In this document: positions 9,287 through 16,597 of the stretch, piece by piece
Numbering within the stretch: the stretch's first letter is position 1
How the letters are laid out: every line of letters begins with the position of its first letter
From: Hydrogenophaga sp.
GTDB taxonomy: Bacteria; Pseudomonadota; Gammaproteobacteria; Burkholderiales; Burkholderiaceae_C
Reading direction: 5' to 3'
NCBI GenBank assembly: GCA_011391595.1
Contig: JAABQG010000025.1
Location: 1 to 46,187, forward strand
DNA length: 46,187 bases
The notes under the pieces: model-generated
What the model was told of the DNA's origin: nothing
The model's input: only the letters and a program-made list of their open reading frames with translations
Database searches by the model: none
Position numbers and translations under genes: made by a program

Positions 9287-9631
9287 ATGACCGATAACGA
9301 ACCCAGCTACGGCACCAAGCGTTGGACCAAGCATTTTGAGGATATTGACCTTGAGATCGCGCGCTTGGCGGTAATGATGGAAATCCCCATCCTGGACCCC
9401 GGCGTGATCGACCGGATTCTGGCCAACGACACCAGCGTCTGCGGCAAGGAAAAGCCCAAGGCCTTCACCGAACTGCGCGGCATGCTGCAGTTGCACGCCA
9501 CCGACCAGGTCAAGGCCATGGGTGCGCTCGGCGCCGTGGAAACACAGGCGATGGTGCGCGATGTCGTCGACAGACTGCGCGCGCGCCTCGGCGACCGTTT
9601 GGGCAACCGCCAGGGGCCCCCGGCGGCCTAG
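9287..9631 (+). CDS. Hypothetical 114-residue cytoplasmic protein
   Basis: No family recognised. AAGGA at 9275-9279 lies seven bases before the ATG at 9287, preferred over the GTG at 9281. The product is soluble and mostly helical in appearance, with a single Cys, no signal peptide and no membrane segment; the C-terminus is Arg/Gly-rich. It lies 32 bases after the Asn-repeat gene and may be the last gene of that operon. Its stop codon shares the palindrome CTAG with the stop of the convergent pepE gene. Confidence 0.75.
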   Translation: MTDNEPSYGTKRWTKHFEDIDLEIARLAVMMEIPILDPGVIDRILANDTSVCGKEKPKAFTELRGMLQLHATDQVKAMGALGAVETQAMVRDVVDRLRARLGDRLGNRQGPPAA

Positions 9632-10347
9632 CGCTCGTCCATCAGGAATTGAACGTCGGCGCCGGGCGCGATCTCGACCGGCGCCTGGCCGTGGCGAAAG
9701 ACGCGGCAGTCGCCGGCATCCCCCACCAGCGTGAGCTTGGTGCCTTCGACGCGAAAGCCGGTGCATTCACGCAGGCCCGCAACCCAGACGCCTTGGGTCA
9801 TGGTGCAGAACTCGGTAATGCGCTCCTCACGGGTTTCGCCTTTGAATCCCGGCGGGTTGCCGTGCAGGTAGTGGGGATTGATCTGGAACGGCACCAGGCC
9901 CAGCGCATCAAATCCACCCGGGTCGCAGATGGGCATGTCGTTGCTGGTCATGATCGTCGGGCATGCCAGGTTGGACCCTGCGCTCCAGCCCGCATAAGGC
10001 ATTCCCGCCAGAGCGCGCTGCCGGATGGCGCGCAGCAGTCGCAGTGCGCGCACGTCACGCAGTAACTTCCAGGTGCTGCCGCCCCCCACCACCACGGCCT
10101 GCGCGGCGTTGACTGCGGCCACCGGGTCGGCAGCGGCATGAACACCCTCGACCTCGATGCCGAGCCGCTCAAAGACCGGACGGACCTTTTCGACGTAGGC
10201 GTCAGGCGCAGTCGTCACGCCCGCGAACGGGACAAAGAGCATTTTCTTGACCCTGGCGGGCTGAAAAAAATCGGCAAAGAGGGGTTCAGCCCACTCCAGA
10301 TAAACCGAACCTTCACGCTTGGCATTGGACAGCAGCAGTAAACGCAT
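9628..10347 (-). CDS. pepE: Dipeptidase E (alpha-aspartyl dipeptidase, peptidase S51)
   Basis: 239-residue cytoplasmic serine peptidase that cleaves N-terminal Asp-X dipeptides. GGAGG a few bases upstream and the family N-terminus MRLLLLSNAK fix the start at 10347. The GGGSTWKLL segment and the nucleophile elbow GWSAGSN (Ser122) are present, and His159 in INPHYLHGNPPGF fits the catalytic His. Length agrees with E. coli PepE (229 residues). The gene is convergent with the hypothetical gene at 9287 and divergent from the lipoprotein at 10484. Confidence 0.92.
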   Translation of the reverse strand: MRLLLLSNAKREGSVYLEWAEPLFADFFQPARVKKMLFVPFAGVTTAPDAYVEKVRPVFERLGIEVEGVHAAADPVAAVNAAQAVVVGGGSTWKLLRDVRALRLLRAIRQRALAGMPYAGWSAGSNLACPTIMTSNDMPICDPGGFDALGLVPFQINPHYLHGNPPGFKGETREERITEFCTMTQGVWVAGLRECTGFRVEGTKLTLVGDAGDCRVFRHGQAPVEIAPGADVQFLMDER

Positions 10348-10483
10348 GAGACCTCCGATTCCAAAAAAAGAACAGCCTGGAAGGACTTTTCCGGGATGGG
10401 CAAACGAAGTTTCGTCGAAATCGCCGGGTACATAAAGCGCTATCATCCACTGAAAATAGTCGGTCAAACTCCGTCACTTCACC

Positions 10484-10903
10484 ATGAAACACATCCCGGG
10501 CGTATTGAAGTTCCTCGCTGCCTTCGTCCTTCTTGCATGGGTCGCGGCATGCGCCAGTTCCTGGCAGGGCACAAGGGACATGGCGGTTGCAGCCGGATTC
10601 CAGGTCATTACGCCGACCACTGCGGAGCAAAAGGCATTGCTGCCGACGCTGCCCGAGGGCAGGATCACGCAGATCAATCATGATGGAAAGATTTTCTATG
10701 TTCTGCCGGATGTGGCCAACAACCAGGCCTACGTCGGGGGGCCTGCCCAGTACCAGGCCTTCCAGCAGCTTCGCATCGCCCGACAGATCAGCAACGACAA
10801 CCTGGCGGCAGCGCAGATGAACCAGATGAACCAGATGAACTGGGGTATGTGGGGCGGCTGGGGCGCCCCGGCCTGGCGCGGACCTGGCGGATTTGGCTAT
10901 TGA
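10484..10903 (+). CDS. Small hypothetical lipoprotein
   Basis: 139 residues. An N-terminal hydrophobic segment ends in a lipobox VAAC (Cys23), so it is probably a lipid-anchored envelope protein. The middle (about 35-80) looks like a small folded domain including GRITQINHDGKIFYVLPD. The C-terminus is low complexity, with tandem MNQ triplets followed by Trp/Gly/Pro. No family assigned. It is divergently placed from pepE with 136 bases between, and followed by a strong terminator. Confidence 0.8.
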   Translation: MKHIPGVLKFLAAFVLLAWVAACASSWQGTRDMAVAAGFQVITPTTAEQKALLPTLPEGRITQINHDGKIFYVLPDVANNQAYVGGPAQYQAFQQLRIARQISNDNLAAAQMNQMNQMNWGMWGGWGAPAWRGPGGFGY

Positions 10904-10962
10904 ACCGCCCAGGCAGGGTGCTGGCGAGCCGGTTATCGGAGAGCCGCATTTCCATCCGGATC

Positions 10963-10988
10963 AGACCTCCTTCACGGGAGGTTTTTTT
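10963..10988 (+). terminator. Rho-independent terminator after the lipoprotein gene
   Basis: The stem ACCTCC (10965-10970) pairs with GGAGGT (10977-10982) around a six-base loop, and is followed by seven T (10982-10988, overlapping the last stem base). It lies 60 bases after the stop at 10903. Confidence 0.85.
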
Positions 10989-11021
10989 ATGCCCGTCTGC
11001 CGACAGGCGCTCGCGCCGACC

Positions 11022-11423
11022 TCAGAGCCAAAGGCCGCTGCGCGGCATCTGGATGGTCTGCGACGGGCTGCCTCCGGTTACAAAAGAGCCGATCACCAGG
11101 CTGAGCAGGGCGATGAAGATGCTGGCAAAAAACGCGGTCCAGAAGCCCGAGACCCTGAAACCCTTGACCAGTGACGAAACGAGCAGGATCATCAATGCAT
11201 TGATCACCAGCAGGAAAAGCCCGAAGGTCAGCAAGGTCAGCGGCAAGGTCAGGATCACCAGCAGCGGCTTGACGACCGCGTTGGCAAAGCCCAGCAGCAG
11301 GGCTGAGACGATCAGCGATGAGGTGTTCGTGAATTTGATGCCGCTGAACAAATGGCTGGCCACCCATAGGGATAGCGCGGTGATGCCCCAGTGCACGAGG
11401 AAAGGTGTCAGGTTTTCCAGCAT
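11022..11423 (-). CDS. Small four-helix membrane protein, phage-holin superfamily IV
   Basis: 133-residue integral membrane protein with about four hydrophobic helices, matching the Phage_holin_4_2 (mycobacterial-type 4-TMS holin) family. Despite the name, members are usual chromosomal membrane proteins and no phage genes lie nearby. Start at 11423. It lies 33 bases downstream of the CBS-pair gene on the same strand, so co-transcription is likely. Role unknown. Confidence 0.85.
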   Translation of the reverse strand: MLENLTPFLVHWGITALSLWVASHLFSGIKFTNTSSLIVSALLLGFANAVVKPLLVILTLPLTLLTFGLFLLVINALMILLVSSLVKGFRVSGFWTAFFASIFIALLSLVIGSFVTGGSPSQTIQMPRSGLWL

Positions 11424-11456
11424 GGTTGCCGATCATACTGGGCTCCCACCGGGCCG

Positions 11457-11879
11457 CTAACGATGGTGTTCGCGTCGGCGCTGTTCGGAAACGAACTCTT
11501 CCAGGTCGGGATCCATCGCATTGCGCGATGAAATAATGCCGATGGGTCGACCGTTTTCAACGACCGGCACATGGCGGAATCCATTCTCCTGCATCAGCAG
11601 GAGCGCGTGACCATAGGTCCTTGCGGGATCCAGGGTCAGCGGGGACGGGGTCATCACGGTCTGAAGGCGCGTGGCTGCCGGATCGAGATCCTTTGCAATG
11701 ACGCGAAAGACGACATCGCGCTCGGTGAAGATGCCGACAAGGCGTTCGCTGTCGACCACCAATACCGCGCCAGCATTCCTGCCCGCCATCAATCTGGCAG
11801 CCTCGCTGACACTGGTGTCGGGTGGAGCAGCGAGATACTTCTCGTGCTCCATCATGCTTTTGATGGATCGATCGAACAT
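11457..11879 (-). CDS. CBS-pair domain protein
   Basis: 140-residue cytoplasmic protein consisting of two CBS motifs (about residues 10-60 and 72-125), with the typical segments GAVLVVDSERLVGIFTERDV and GFRHVPVVENGRPIGIIS. Such stand-alone pairs bind adenosine nucleotides and act as energy sensors; the partner here is unknown. GGAGG lies five bases before the ATG at 11879. An FNR-box-like sequence at 11926-11939, 47-60 bases upstream, suggests oxygen-linked control. The holin-like gene follows. Confidence 0.92.
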   Translation of the reverse strand: MFDRSIKSMMEHEKYLAAPPDTSVSEAARLMAGRNAGAVLVVDSERLVGIFTERDVVFRVIAKDLDPAATRLQTVMTPSPLTLDPARTYGHALLLMQENGFRHVPVVENGRPIGIISSRNAMDPDLEEFVSEQRRREHHR

Positions 11880-11925
11880 GGCGGCCTCCGATGGCGAATG
11901 CTAGCCACCCTCTTGGCTTGCCCTT

Positions 11926-11939
11926 TTGCGCTAGGTCAA
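11926..11939 (-). promoter_or_regulatory. Possible FNR-type half-conserved site before the CBS gene
   Basis: On the minus strand it reads TTGACCTAGCGCAA: seven of eight core positions match TTGA-N6-TCAA, and it starts 47 bases upstream of the CBS gene. Weak on its own, but a Crp/Fnr regulator and better sites occur elsewhere in the window. Confidence 0.35.
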
Positions 11940-11988
11940 ATGAATGGATGCCGTTGCCAAAGTGCCGTACAACCCGCACAGTGGCCGC

Positions 11989-12504
11989 TCAAAGGGCCTT
12001 CTGCACCACAGGGCCGCTGAAAAGATAGGGGAGCCGGGGCCCTTGGCCCGTGCCAGCGCCTCCCTTGTTTTCAACGCTGATGGCCAGCTGCTGAACGTCG
12101 GTCAGTGTGGTGTCGCTGGCCGCCAGTCGCAGGGTTTTGCCCGAGCTTTCAAGGACGCCCAGGGAAACCGGCTCTCTGTTGGCGCTCAGCGCCCAGAGTT
12201 GCATGCTGTCCTCGCGCCCTTCCTTCACGCTGTTCAGCCGCTGCAACTGCAACGCTCGGTCTTGTGGATCGAAGGTGACAAGCAGTGCCGGCGCCCGCTG
12301 GGCATCCATCAGCACGGCGATGTACTTGATCCGGGCGGTGGTCTTGAGTTTTGCCTGCAGATCGGTGATCTGGGCCTTGAACTGCTCGAACATGCTCATG
12401 CCTGCGGTGAGGCCAAGTGCCAGGAGCAGCAGGCAGGCGATGGTGGCGGCCCGCCACCGGTTGGCGTGGCAGGGTGGTGTCAGGGGAGGCGGGTTATCGG
12501 TCAT
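11989..12504 (-). CDS. Orphan anti-sigma-K-like (RskA C-terminal) membrane protein
   Basis: 171 residues from the ATG at 12504; a start at 12549 is also open but gives an atypical N-terminus. There is one membrane helix (about 18-38), then a short likely coiled coil and a periplasmic domain. The latter has the RskA C-terminal signature: MQLWALSANREPVSLGVL followed by LAISVENKGG and a Pro-rich end PYLFSGPVVQ. The usual cytoplasmic zinc-binding anti-sigma domain is missing: only 17 residues precede the helix. No ECF sigma gene lies within the window. It may be a decayed anti-sigma factor or a stand-alone periplasmic sensor. Confidence 0.7.
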   Translation of the reverse strand: MTDNPPPLTPPCHANRWRAATIACLLLLALGLTAGMSMFEQFKAQITDLQAKLKTTARIKYIAVLMDAQRAPALLVTFDPQDRALQLQRLNSVKEGREDSMQLWALSANREPVSLGVLESSGKTLRLAASDTTLTDVQQLAISVENKGGAGTGQGPRLPYLFSGPVVQKAL

Positions 12505-12661
12505 GGCGTTTGTGGGTCTGGAAAATGGCGCATTGCAGCGACGCTGCACTTTTGCCCGGGGTGGTGCGGCGGTCTGGTGCCGACGAGTTTATGCGACAGT
12601 CAATCCGGTTCATTGCGCTCCGGACGGTCCGCCGGCGCGAAGCACCGTATGCTCTGTTCTC

Positions 12662-12964
12662 ATGTTGCGCCTGACCCAAGCCCCCAATCTGGCCATTGCC
12701 ACGCTGTGGGCCGACGCGCTTGCGGCGGAAGGCATCACCACCAGCGTGGAGCGCCAGTACCTGGCCGGCGTGGCGGGGCAACTCCCGCCGGACCAATGCC
12801 TGCCAGAGGTCTGGATTCATCGTGCCGGCCAGGAAACCCGGGCGCGTGAACTGCTCCACCGCCTGCAGCATGTGCCCCAGCAGCGCTGGCTCTGCGTCTG
12901 TGGTGAACTGGTGGAGGGCGGCTTTGAGCAATGCTGGAGCTGCGCCCGCCTGATGCCGCGCTAG
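12662..12964 (+). CDS. DUF2007 protein with C-terminal CxC/CxxC motif
   Basis: 100-residue small cytoplasmic protein. The N-terminal part (about 1-70) fits the DUF2007 'putative signal transducing' fold: AxxLWADALAAEGITTSVER, then a strand and helix. The C-terminus has CVC and CWSC pairs that could bind one zinc. Function unknown. The ATG at 12662 is used. The gene is divergent from the anti-sigma-like gene with 157 bases between. Confidence 0.8.
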   Translation: MLRLTQAPNLAIATLWADALAAEGITTSVERQYLAGVAGQLPPDQCLPEVWIHRAGQETRARELLHRLQHVPQQRWLCVCGELVEGGFEQCWSCARLMPR

Positions 12965-13062
12965 AGGCCGATGCGGAACGCGACGCTCGACCCGCGTTAC
13001 CATTCCAGCCTTGAACGGACTCAGATCCCTGAGCGCCAATAGTGTCTGTAAAGAGGTGCCCC

Positions 13063-13656
13063 TTGAAATTCCATCGCCTGTTGCCGTCGTCGTCCCTGCT
13101 GATGCTGATGCTGGCCCTGAGCGCCTGCTCGCCACAGGAATCGCCCAAGGCGGCCCCTGCGGCAGCACCTGCCAAGCAGGCTGCGTCCGTGGAGGTCGCA
13201 GCGGCCCAGGGCAAAGGGTTCACCGTGGGCGCCTTGATGAGCGCCAATACCGCCTATGTATTTTTTGATCCTCAGTGCCCGCACTGCGGGCATCTGTGGA
13301 ACGCATCGCTGCCGTTGCAGAAGAAAGTGAAGTTCGTCTGGATTCCGGTGGGCTGGATCAACGCCACCAGCACCGCGCAGGGCGCGGCACTGCTCACGGC
13401 CGCCAATCCGGCCGAGTTGATGACAGAGCATGAAACTTCGCTGCTGGCCGGCAAAGGCGGCATCTCGGCTTCGAGCAGCATCGCGCCGGACATCGAGAAG
13501 GCCATCAAGGGCAACACCCAGTTGCTCAACAGCTTCGGCGCTGAATCGGTGCCCTTCATCCTGGCCCGCAACGTGAAGACTGGGCAGACCGTGACCCGCG
13601 ACGGATCCATGTCGACCACTGCCCTGGCTGAGTTGCTGGGCGTGGAGGCGCCGTGA
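13063..13656 (+). CDS. DsbG/DsbC-like thioredoxin-fold lipoprotein
   Basis: 197-residue periplasmic, lipid-anchored thiol-disulfide oxidoreductase. The start is taken as TTG at 13063 because AGAGG lies seven to eight bases before it and translation gives a lipoprotein signal with lipobox LSAC (Cys22). A GTG at 13042 is possible but poorly placed. An Ala/Pro linker is followed by the thioredoxin fold with the active site CPHC (residues 72-75) in FFDPQCPHCGHLW, as in DsbC/DsbG, and a cis-Pro region SVPFIL. It lacks the N-terminal dimerisation domain of true DsbC/DsbG and is much shorter. Redox direction cannot be decided from sequence. Confidence 0.85.
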   Translation: MKFHRLLPSSSLLMLMLALSACSPQESPKAAPAAAPAKQAASVEVAAAQGKGFTVGALMSANTAYVFFDPQCPHCGHLWNASLPLQKKVKFVWIPVGWINATSTAQGAALLTAANPAELMTEHETSLLAGKGGISASSSIAPDIEKAIKGNTQLLNSFGAESVPFILARNVKTGQTVTRDGSMSTTALAELLGVEAP

Positions 13657-13740
13657 CGCCCTCCATGCGCGGGCACTGAGGGAATCGCGGCGCGGCCCGC
13701 TGCGACACCCGCCCCAAAGGTCAACAGCGATACAGCCGGA

Positions 13741-15345
13741 ATGACCACCGAAACGTCCCGGGAAATCGACGCGCTCGCGCATGAACGGCTGGTCACCCAA
13801 TTGATCACCCGGCTCAGCGGGGCATTCCCCGACGCGGTGCCTCACGTGGTGCAGACGCACATTTCCTCGGTGATCCTGGCGGGAGAATTTGCCTACAAGA
13901 TCAAGCGTCCGGTGCGCCTGTCCTTTCTGGACTTCTCGACGCTGGCGTTGCGGCACCATTTCTGCCAGGAAGAACTGCGCATCAACCGGCGTCTCGCGCC
14001 GCAGTTGTACCTGGATGTGCTGCCGATCACCGGCAGCGTGGAGGCGCCCGTGATCGATGGACCCGGAGAGCCTGTCGAATATGTGCTGCGCATGCGGCGT
14101 TTTGCAACGGATGATGAATTCAGGGAGCAGGCCCGCGCCGGGCGCCTTCAGTTGGCGCAAGTTGAAGCTCTGGCCCGGTATCTGGCGCGGTTTCATCAAG
14201 GGCTGGAGCCACTGAAGCCGCAGGCGCCCGGCGCCGCGCCGGACAATGACGCCTGGCAATGGACGGCCGAGAATCTTGACGAAATAGCCGCACATCCGTT
14301 GCGCCCAGCGGGCTGTCCACTGGAGGATCTGGTGGCACTGCGCAAGACGCTGGAGGTGCTGTTTGCCCGTCATGCAGGCTTGATGGCGCGGCGCCGGGCC
14401 GACGGTTTTGTGCGCGAGTGCCATGGCGATCTGCACCTGGGCAACATCGTGGTCTGGCATGGGGAAGTGCTGGCCTTCGATGCCATCGAGTTCGACGCCG
14501 CGTTACGTTGCATCGATATCGTCAATGACGTCGCGTTTACCTTCATGGACCTGCACGCAGCCGGCCAGCGCGCGCTGGCGTGGCGCCTGATCAACGCCTG
14601 GGTCGAGGGCACGGGTGACTTTGAAGGGCTGACCCTGCTTCATGCCTTTTCGGCCTACCGGGCCATCGTGCGGGCCAAGGTGGCCTTGCTCAGTGGAGGC
14701 AAGGTGGCCGAGTTCACGGCTTACTGGACGCTGGCGCAGCAGCTGGCCGGGGCGCCGTCGCGGCCCCGCCTGGTATTGACGATGGGGCTGAGCGGCTCGG
14801 GCAAGTCCGCTGCGGCGCAGTTCATTGCAGAAGAACTGGGTGCCGTCTGCCTGCGCTCGGACGTCGAACGCAAGCGCCTGCACGGTCTGGCGCCCACCGC
14901 GCGGCCCGCGCCCGCCTTGGCGATGTACTCCACCCAGGCGACCCAGCGCACTTACGCGCGTCTGGAAAATCTTGCAGGACGGCTGCTCGACGGGGGGCTG
15001 TCGGTGGTGGTGGATGCCGCGTTGCTGCGCCATGAAGAGCGCGAAACGCTTTTGCAGCTGGCGCAGCGCCTGGGCGTGGCGTTTTCCCTGGTCGAATGTG
15101 TCGCGCCCCACGCGACCCTGGGACGCCGTATCGTTGCCCGTGCGACTGCGGGGGCCGACCCATCGGATGCCACGCTGGAGGTGCTGGAAATGCAAGAGCG
15201 TGTCCGGGAAGCGGTGCCGGCTGATTGGGCGCCCTGGCACACGGCACTGGCCAACGATGGCAGCCTTGGCCAGTTGCGCGAACAGGTGCAGGCGCTGGTG
15301 AGCGTGTGGACGGGCGAAAAAACCCGTCAATCCGCCACTTTTTGA
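13741..15345 (+). CDS. APH-like kinase fused to AAA/zeta-type P-loop kinase
   Basis: 534-residue two-domain cytoplasmic protein. Residues about 20-330 resemble the aminoglycoside-phosphotransferase fold, with the catalytic loop HGDLHLGN (His228, Asp230) and a downstream metal-binding Asp in FDAIEFDAALR. Residues about 340-520 form a P-loop kinase with Walker A GLSGSGKS (349-356) and the following RSDVERKRLHGL, as in AAA_33/predicted kinases. This two-domain arrangement is known in many proteobacteria and annotated only as 'bifunctional aminoglycoside phosphotransferase/ATP-binding protein'; the natural substrate is unknown. ATG at 13741, 84 bases after the Dsb-like gene. Confidence 0.9.
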   Translation: MTTETSREIDALAHERLVTQLITRLSGAFPDAVPHVVQTHISSVILAGEFAYKIKRPVRLSFLDFSTLALRHHFCQEELRINRRLAPQLYLDVLPITGSVEAPVIDGPGEPVEYVLRMRRFATDDEFREQARAGRLQLAQVEALARYLARFHQGLEPLKPQAPGAAPDNDAWQWTAENLDEIAAHPLRPAGCPLEDLVALRKTLEVLFARHAGLMARRRADGFVRECHGDLHLGNIVVWHGEVLAFDAIEFDAALRCIDIVNDVAFTFMDLHAAGQRALAWRLINAWVEGTGDFEGLTLLHAFSAYRAIVRAKVALLSGGKVAEFTAYWTLAQQLAGAPSRPRLVLTMGLSGSGKSAAAQFIAEELGAVCLRSDVERKRLHGLAPTARPAPALAMYSTQATQRTYARLENLAGRLLDGGLSVVVDAALLRHEERETLLQLAQRLGVAFSLVECVAPHATLGRRIVARATAGADPSDATLEVLEMQERVREAVPADWAPWHTALANDGSLGQLREQVQALVSVWTGEKTRQSATF

Positions 15346-15471
15346 AGAAATAGTTGCTTTCCCCAGTATCAAACGGTCCTGGATTGCTATTTAATCAGGA
15401 GTGTTTGTTCCGCGGCTGCAGGCCGTGGCGGGCACAGGCGGCCTTTCCAGTCCATCGTTCGAGGAGAAGTG

Positions 15472-16572
15472 ATGAAAAAAGCATTGCTGGTTCTGGGTTT
15501 GCTGTTGCTCGGGCTGGTAGCCTATCTGGCGCTGTGGCCGGTGCCGATCGAGCCGCGCAGCTGGAAGGCCCCTGCGGCGCCGGGTTATGTGGGCCCGCAC
15601 GCGGTGAACCAGAAGCTGGCGGGCCTCAGGATGATCGACCTCGGGGGGGAGGAGGGGCCGGAACACATCATGATCGCGCGTGACGGCAATCTCTACACGA
15701 CGGTGCTCAGCGGCAACATCCTGCGCATGAATCCGGACGGCAGCGGCCGCGAGGTGTTTGCGAAAACCGGCGGGCGGGTGCTGGGCTTCGACTTCGATGC
15801 GGCCGGCAACCTGATTGCCGCCGATGCGGTCAAGGGGCTGCTGTCCATCAGCCCGGACCGCAAGGTCTCGGTGCTGACCGACAAGGTAGGGGATGACCCG
15901 ATCCGCTACGCCGACGCCGTGGTGGTGGCGCGTAACGGCAAGATGTACCTGAGCGATGCCTCGACGCGCTTTGCGCCTGCGCGCTGGGGCGGGACCTTCG
16001 AAGCCAGCGTGCTGGACATCATCGAGCAGTCGGCCACCGGCCGGATCCTGGAATACGACCCGGCGACCCGCGGCACGCGCGTCGTCGCCAAGGGCCTGAG
16101 CTTTGCCAACGGGGTGGCGCTGAGCCAGGACGAGAAAGACCTGTTCGTGGCCGAGACCGGCAAATACCGGGTCTGGAAGATTGCCACCGACGCCCGGGAT
16201 CTGGACGTTTCCACGCCCGGCCCGCAGGCGCGGCTGCTGCTGGACAACCTGCCCGGCTACCCCGACAACCTGATGCGGGGACTGGACGGCAAGATCTGGA
16301 TGGGATTTACCAAGCCGAGGAGTCCGGTGGTTGACGGCATGGCCGAAAAACCTTTCCTGCGCCAGCTGACCCTGCGTCTGCCGCGTGCACTATGGCCGGT
16401 GCCCAAGGCCTACGGCCATGTGGTGGCTTTCACCGAGGACGGCAAGATCGTGGCCGACCTGCAGGACCCCAGCGGTGCCTACCCCGAAACCACGGCGGTC
16501 ACGGAGACGGCGGAACGGCTCTATGTCCAGAGCCTGCACGCCAAAGGCCTGGGCTGGCTGGAGAAGAAATAG
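15472..16572 (+). CDS. SMP-30/strictosidine-synthase-like beta-propeller, membrane-anchored
   Basis: 366 residues. GAGGAG at 15461-15466 sets the ATG at 15472. One N-terminal hydrophobic helix (about 3-24) anchors the protein, with the rest outside the cytoplasm. The remainder is a six-bladed propeller of the gluconolactonase/strictosidine-synthase type, with repeated DGNLYTT/DGSGREV-like blade motifs, DAVVVARNGKMYLSDAS, GLSFANGVALS and LPGYPDNLMRGLDGKIWMGF, as in the animal APMAP and plant strictosidine-synthase-like proteins. It probably hydrolyses a lactone or ester with a bound Ca2+; the substrate is unknown. The convergent neighbour ends 25 bases away. Confidence 0.88.
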   Translation: MKKALLVLGLLLLGLVAYLALWPVPIEPRSWKAPAAPGYVGPHAVNQKLAGLRMIDLGGEEGPEHIMIARDGNLYTTVLSGNILRMNPDGSGREVFAKTGGRVLGFDFDAAGNLIAADAVKGLLSISPDRKVSVLTDKVGDDPIRYADAVVVARNGKMYLSDASTRFAPARWGGTFEASVLDIIEQSATGRILEYDPATRGTRVVAKGLSFANGVALSQDEKDLFVAETGKYRVWKIATDARDLDVSTPGPQARLLLDNLPGYPDNLMRGLDGKIWMGFTKPRSPVVDGMAEKPFLRQLTLRLPRALWPVPKAYGHVVAFTEDGKIVADLQDPSGAYPETTAVTETAERLYVQSLHAKGLGWLEKK

Positions 16573-16597
16573 GCCGCGCCGGGCGGCCTGTGCCGGC

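Noticed and set aside
11022..11423. Phage holin, hence a prophage remnant
   Set aside because: The family name is historical; no other phage gene, integrase or att site is near.
13741..15345. Aminoglycoside resistance gene
   Set aside because: The APH-like fold is fused to a P-loop kinase in a widespread chromosomal family with no known link to resistance.
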